Origin: Clostridium_AT stratigraminis
GTDB taxonomy: Bacteria; Bacillota; Clostridia; Clostridiales; Clostridiaceae
DNA: 64,000 bases
NCBI RefSeq assembly: GCF_045310675.1
Contig: NZ_JBJHZZ010000002.1
Span: 310,001-374,000 of the forward strand
Direction of reading: 5' to 3'
The notes beneath the pieces were generated by a model, which was given only the letters and a program-made list of their open reading frames with translations, had not been told where the DNA came from and did no database searches. Shown here piece by piece: positions 60,886 to 64,000 of this stretch. Both the position numbers and the translations under genes were made by a program. Each line of letters opens with the position of its first letter. The stretch's first letter is position 1.

Positions 60886-62712
60886 ATTAACCTTGGGTGG
60901 AACGGGTGGAATTAAGCATTTCTTATCATATCCAATTAAGTCTTCTCGGCGAGCTTTTATTAAAGCCTCCTTAACTATTTTATAGTTATGCGGGAGCCTA
61001 TATTGAAGCAGTGCTCTTTGCATATTTTTTTCTTTCTGCTCTTTCGGTACATAAACTTTTTCATTTGTAAATGGATTTATACCTGTATAATAAATTGTGG
61101 TGGAAAGGCTGCCTGGTGTTGGGTAAAAGTCCTGTACCTGCTCAGGGGTATAGCCCATTTCCTTAATATATAATGCAAGTTCAACAGCATCCTTTAATTC
61201 ACTTCCAGGGTGACTTGACATTAAATATGGAACTAAAAATTGTTTTTTGCCTAATTTTTTATTAATAACATCATACTTGTTTACAAAACGATCATAAACT
61301 TCTCTAGTGGGTTTTCCCATTTGGGCTAGAACTTTTTCACTTATATGTTCTGGAGCTACTTTTAATTGACCGCTTATATGATGCTCACACAGCTCTTTAA
61401 AGAATTCATCTTTTTTATCATAAATTAAATAGTCATATCGGATTCCAGATCTAATAAATACTTTTTTAACCCCAGGAAGTTTTCTTAACTTCCTAAGTAA
61501 ACTTAAGTATTCATCGTGGCTAACTATTAAATTTTTACAAGGACCTGGATGAAGGCATTGTTTATTTTTACAAACACCATGAGTTTCCTGAAGTTTGCAG
61601 GATTTATGTCTAAAGTTTGCTGTAGGACCGCCTACATCATGAATATAGCCTTTAAAGTCCTTATCTTTAATTATTTCTTCAGCTTCCTTTATAATAGAGC
61701 TCTGGCTTCTATTTTGAATAGTTCTCCCTTGATGTAAGGTAAGAGCGCAGAAGGAACAACTTCCAAAACAGCCTCTGTGGCTGACAATGGAAAATTTAAC
61801 TTCATTTATGGCTGGTATTCCTCCTTGAGCTTCATAAACAGGATGATAGGTTCTTGTATAAGGAAGATTATAAACTCTATCCATTTCCTCTGAGGTTAGG
61901 GGCAGGGATGGAGGATTTTGAATTATATATCTGTCACCATGTTTTTGAACAAGGGTTTTTCCTCTAATACCATCTTGTTCAAAGGATTCTAATTTGAAGC
62001 TTTCAGCATAAGCTTTTTTATCAGAGGCTGTATCTTCAAATGAAGGTAATTTTATATACTCATCTAATCCTTCAGTAGTTTTAGAGATATAAACTGTTCC
62101 CTTCACGTTTGAAAGCTTTTCAATAGGCATCCCGTATTTTAACATATTTGCAATTTCTATTATTGGCTTTTCTCCCATACCAAAAACTAAAATATCTGCC
62201 TTAGAATCAATGAGTATGCTTCTTCTTACTTTATCTTCCCAATAATCATAATGAGCAAATCTTCTTAAACTTGCTTCAATTCCACCAAGAATTATAGGTA
62301 CATCTTTGTAAGCTTCTCTTGCTCTATTTGCATAGACAATAACTGCCCTATCAGGTCTATGGCCGCTTTTACCGCCTGGGGAGTATAAATCATCGCTTCT
62401 TCTTTTTTTTGCAGCGGTATAATGGTTAACCATGGAATCAATATTTCCGGAATTGATTAAGAAACCCAGTTTTGGCTTACCAAGACGCTTAAAGTCCTCA
62501 GAATTATTCCAATTTGGTTGGGCAATTATTCCCACTGTAAAACCTTGGTCTTCTAGAATTCTTGCTATAACTGCAGTACCAAAGGAGGGATGGTCTACAT
62601 ACGCATCACCAGAAATAAAGACAAAATCAAGTTCCGCAATATTATTATCTATTAAATCCTGCCTGCTAATAGGAAGGAATTTATTTTTCAAAGTTTTAGA
62701 CTCTTTATTCAT
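60862..62712 (-). CDS. YgiQ-family radical SAM protein
   Basis: The 616-residue protein belongs to the YgiQ radical SAM family. A YgiQ N-terminal domain (FVFISGDAYVDHPSFGTAVI) precedes the radical SAM core with the 4Fe-4S motif SHRGCFGSCSFCAL. The C-terminal part has KVAPEHISEKVLAQMGKP and QDFYPTPGSLSTTIYYTG. The reaction is unknown. AAAGGGTGAT precedes the ATG. The strong terminator lies across its stop codon. Confidence 0.93.
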   Translation of the reverse strand: MNKESKTLKNKFLPISRQDLIDNNIAELDFVFISGDAYVDHPSFGTAVIARILEDQGFTVGIIAQPNWNNSEDFKRLGKPKLGFLINSGNIDSMVNHYTAAKKRRSDDLYSPGGKSGHRPDRAVIVYANRAREAYKDVPIILGGIEASLRRFAHYDYWEDKVRRSILIDSKADILVFGMGEKPIIEIANMLKYGMPIEKLSNVKGTVYISKTTEGLDEYIKLPSFEDTASDKKAYAESFKLESFEQDGIRGKTLVQKHGDRYIIQNPPSLPLTSEEMDRVYNLPYTRTYHPVYEAQGGIPAINEVKFSIVSHRGCFGSCSFCALTLHQGRTIQNRSQSSIIKEAEEIIKDKDFKGYIHDVGGPTANFRHKSCKLQETHGVCKNKQCLHPGPCKNLIVSHDEYLSLLRKLRKLPGVKKVFIRSGIRYDYLIYDKKDEFFKELCEHHISGQLKVAPEHISEKVLAQMGKPTREVYDRFVNKYDVINKKLGKKQFLVPYLMSSHPGSELKDAVELALYIKEMGYTPEQVQDFYPTPGSLSTTIYYTGINPFTNEKVYVPKEQKEKNMQRALLQYRLPHNYKIVKEALIKARREDLIGYDKKCLIPPVPPKVNKNKPQRN

Positions 62713-62996
62713 TTAGAAATCACCCTTTCATTTCAGTTAAAGCTAGTGAAATAAACATTATATAAATTCTCTTAATATATTAGCATAATACTTGTTATAA
62801 GAAAATCTATTTTATTTTATAATAGAGTCGAATATTAATAACCTAGTAAAGAAGTTTTATAAAAAATATATGTATATAAGAAAATAATTAGATTTAAGAT
62901 AATCAAATAAAACAAGAGAAATAATGGTGAAAACATTACCAAGACAAACCTAATATAAAAAATCAGGTGAATTTAATTATTTTTTGCAAAATATAG
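62713..62996. other. AT-rich intergenic stretch without visible feature
   Basis: This stretch separates the divergent YgiQ gene and the M-box unit. It contains many short A/T runs but no ORF, hairpin or clear promoter for the YgiQ gene. Confidence 0.6.
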
Positions 62997-63024
62997 TTGC
63001 ATTTAAACTTTTTTGTACTATAAT
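62997..63024 (+). promoter_or_regulatory. Promoter of the M-box leader
   Basis: TTGCAT at 62997-63002 and TATAAT at 63019-63024 are 16 bases apart. Confidence 0.75.
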
Positions 63025-63030
63025 AGTTAG

Positions 63031-63246
63031 TGAAAAGAAAATATGATTTGTTAGGTGAGGCTCCTATATGGATATACGCTGCTACCCGGAAACATCGAGA
63101 GATGCCAATGGGTCAACAGGTACTACCGAATTAAGGTTTTACTTAGTGTAGCTGGACTTTTAGTCAAACGCTGTATAGTGCTAAAACTCAACGAGAACTC
63201 AAGAACTATTGTTGAATTTTAGAGCCTTTTTGGGCTCTTTTTTACT
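63031..63246 (+). promoter_or_regulatory. M-box (ykoK) magnesium riboswitch with terminator
   Basis: The conserved M-box segments are present in order: TTAGGTGAGGCTCCTATAT, ACGCTGCTACCCGGAAACAT, CGAGAGATGCCAATGGGTCA and ACAGGTACTACCG. A terminator AGAGCC-TTTTT-GGGCTCT with a T run lies at 63220-63246. In known M-boxes, high magnesium stabilises the aptamer and favours termination, so the downstream gene would be expressed at low magnesium. Confidence 0.95.
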
Positions 63247-63310
63247 TCAATTTAGGATTGCATAATATTTAATGCAGTTTGAGGAATAATTAAGGAAGGT
63301 GATTTTTTTA

Positions 63311-63382
63311 ATGGACAGTGGTCCCTATAACAATTTTATAAAAATTAAATATTCTTTGGGGAATGTACTGTTTATTAAATAA
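63311..63382 (+). CDS. Possible 23-codon leader ORF between M-box and mgtE-like gene
   Basis: AAGGAAGGTGAT lies eight bases before an ATG that opens a 23-codon frame ending at TAA 63380-63382. The peptide starts MDSGPYNNFIKIK and ends NVLFIK. The last third of the frame crosses the left arm of the hairpin at 63354-63401. A strong ribosome site argues that it is translated; it may be a regulatory leader peptide, but the frame could be chance. Confidence 0.4.
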   Translation: MDSGPYNNFIKIKYSLGNVLFIK

Positions 63383-63401
63383 TCATAAGCATTCTCCAAA
63401 G
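63354..63401 (+). promoter_or_regulatory. Hairpin next to the ribosome site of the mgtE-like gene
   Basis: CTTTGGGGAATG at 63354-63365 pairs with CATTCTCCAAAG at 63390-63401 (one mismatch). AAGGAGG begins at 63405, directly after the stem. It has no T run, so it is not a terminator. Confidence 0.5.
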
Positions 63402-63418
63402 CAAAAGGAGGATGCGCT

Positions 63419-64000
63419 ATGGTAATGAATAGTTTTTATTTAAGCAGAATTTTAGGAAATAAAATTTATTCTTCAGATCATCAAGTTATAGGAAGGATAA
63501 AGGATTTTGCAGTAAATAATGACATTAAAAATCCTAAGGTAATTGGAATTAAAGTAAAAACTGGTGATGGTATAAGATATTTAGATTGGAATAATGTAAG
63601 TGTTACTAAGGAAAAAGGACAATACGTGCTAGTTTGCAGTTCAATAAAGGATATTGATGTAAATAATATAATGCTGCTTGGGCATCATGTTTTGGACAGA
63701 CAAATTATTGATGTTAATGGAAGGAAAGTAGTTAGGGTAAATGACATACGTCTTGCTAATTTATCAGCAGGCTTATTCGTAGTAGCAGTAGATATAGGAA
63801 CTGAAGGATTATTAAGAAGACTCGGGCTTGCAAAGCCTCTAAAAAGAGTAGGTTTAAACGTGTCAAGCAAACTTATGCTCTGGAATGATGTACAAACAAC
63901 TTTTGCAAGCAATGATATTCAATTATCTAAAAGCTATAATAAATTATCAATTCTTCACCCTTCTGATTTAGCAGATATTATTGAAGACTTTGATTCAAAT
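63419..64000 (+). CDS. PRC-barrel/MgtE N-terminal domain protein (3' end beyond window)
   Basis: The first 194 residues are visible and the frame is still open at the last base. A PRC-barrel-like domain (LSRILGNKIYSSDHQVIGRI) and a second such repeat (LGHHVLDRQIIDVNGRKVVR) precede the start of the MgtE N-domain (LSILHPSDLADIIEDFDSN). Clostridial proteins of this type usually continue into CBS domains and may lack the MgtE channel. AAGGAGG lies seven bases before ATG 63419. Control by an M-box supports a role in magnesium homeostasis or transport regulation. Confidence 0.88.
   Translation, partial: MVMNSFYLSRILGNKIYSSDHQVIGRIKDFAVNNDIKNPKVIGIKVKTGDGIRYLDWNNVSVTKEKGQYVLVCSSIKDIDVNNIMLLGHHVLDRQIIDVNGRKVVRVNDIRLANLSAGLFVVAVDIGTEGLLRRLGLAKPLKRVGLNVSSKLMLWNDVQTTFASNDIQLSKSYNKLSILHPSDLADIIEDFDSN

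Overview
The window is a 64 kb piece of a low-GC, spore-forming Firmicute chromosome, most likely Clostridium sensu lato. The evidence is AT-rich third positions, AGGAGG-type Shine-Dalgarno sites, frequent TTG/GTG starts, gerA/gerB/gerC spore-germination genes, a GatCAB amidotransferase, an iron-sulfur L-serine dehydratase and T-box and M-box leaders. No prophage, insertion sequence, CRISPR array, rRNA operon or defence island is visible. Almost everything is core chromosome.

Layout. 1-3.9 kb: 3' end of pgi, a YaiI/YqxD protein, a long REP-like palindrome and a convergent type I pullulanase. 4.1-8.4 kb: a protein of seven Y_Y_Y repeats, a lytic transglycosylase, an RsuA-type pseudouridine synthase, a candidate small RNA and a YerC/TrpR-like regulator. 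8.5-16.7 kb: pcrA-ligA, then gatC-gatA-gatB. 16.9-23.9 kb: small proteins, an OppA-like lipoprotein, an unrecognised 470-residue protein, an AIR-synthase-like protein, and rph-rdgB-yfcE. 23.9-25.8 kb: 21 tRNA genes in two near-duplicate blocks. 26-33 kb: probable spore genes (YetF, His-rich protein, cupin, YheC/D-like protein, divergent gerAB versus gerAA-gerAC). 33-42.6 kb: nucleotidase, P-loop protein, RMD1 protein, tyrS, an isolated FliK-like/FlhB-C pair, phosphoesterase, DUF2225 and a small alarmone synthetase. 42.7-45.6 kb: leuS with a T-box. 45.7-53 kb: DUF6106, HD, CYTH, DUF5685 and J-domain proteins, tRNA-Gln(CTG), nucleoid-associated protein, fba, DUF4363/DUF421. 53.2-62.7 kb: TGS-uridine kinase, sdaAB-sdaAA, pssA, TVP38, CBS, lipid kinase and a YgiQ radical SAM protein. 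62.9-64 kb: an M-box leader driving a PRC-barrel/MgtE-N gene that runs off the window.

The most unusual signal is a family of about 60-92 bp structured repeats lying in sense orientation just upstream of gatB (two tandem copies), leuS (one) and the uridine-kinase-like gene (two tandem copies). Each has a small TAAAT-loop hairpin followed by a longer stem whose arms co-vary between copies. Each of the three arrays ends in the Shine-Dalgarno sequence of the downstream gene. The leuS copy and the second uridine-kinase copy are bounded by AGGAGG on both sides. They look like mobile or duplicating elements that carry, or insert at, ribosome binding sites, or like a shared translational control element. 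I do not recognise it as a named family.

A second family is seen among the terminators: three long hairpins at 13.2, 35.4 and 50.8 kb share a skeleton (ATG..C..C...ATGA..CTTATT) with compensatory changes. Other points worth attention are a 23-codon ORF and hairpin between the M-box terminator and its gene, a promoter-plus-terminator pair without an ORF at 7.8 kb, and tRNA block duplication with an internal terminator-like hairpin.
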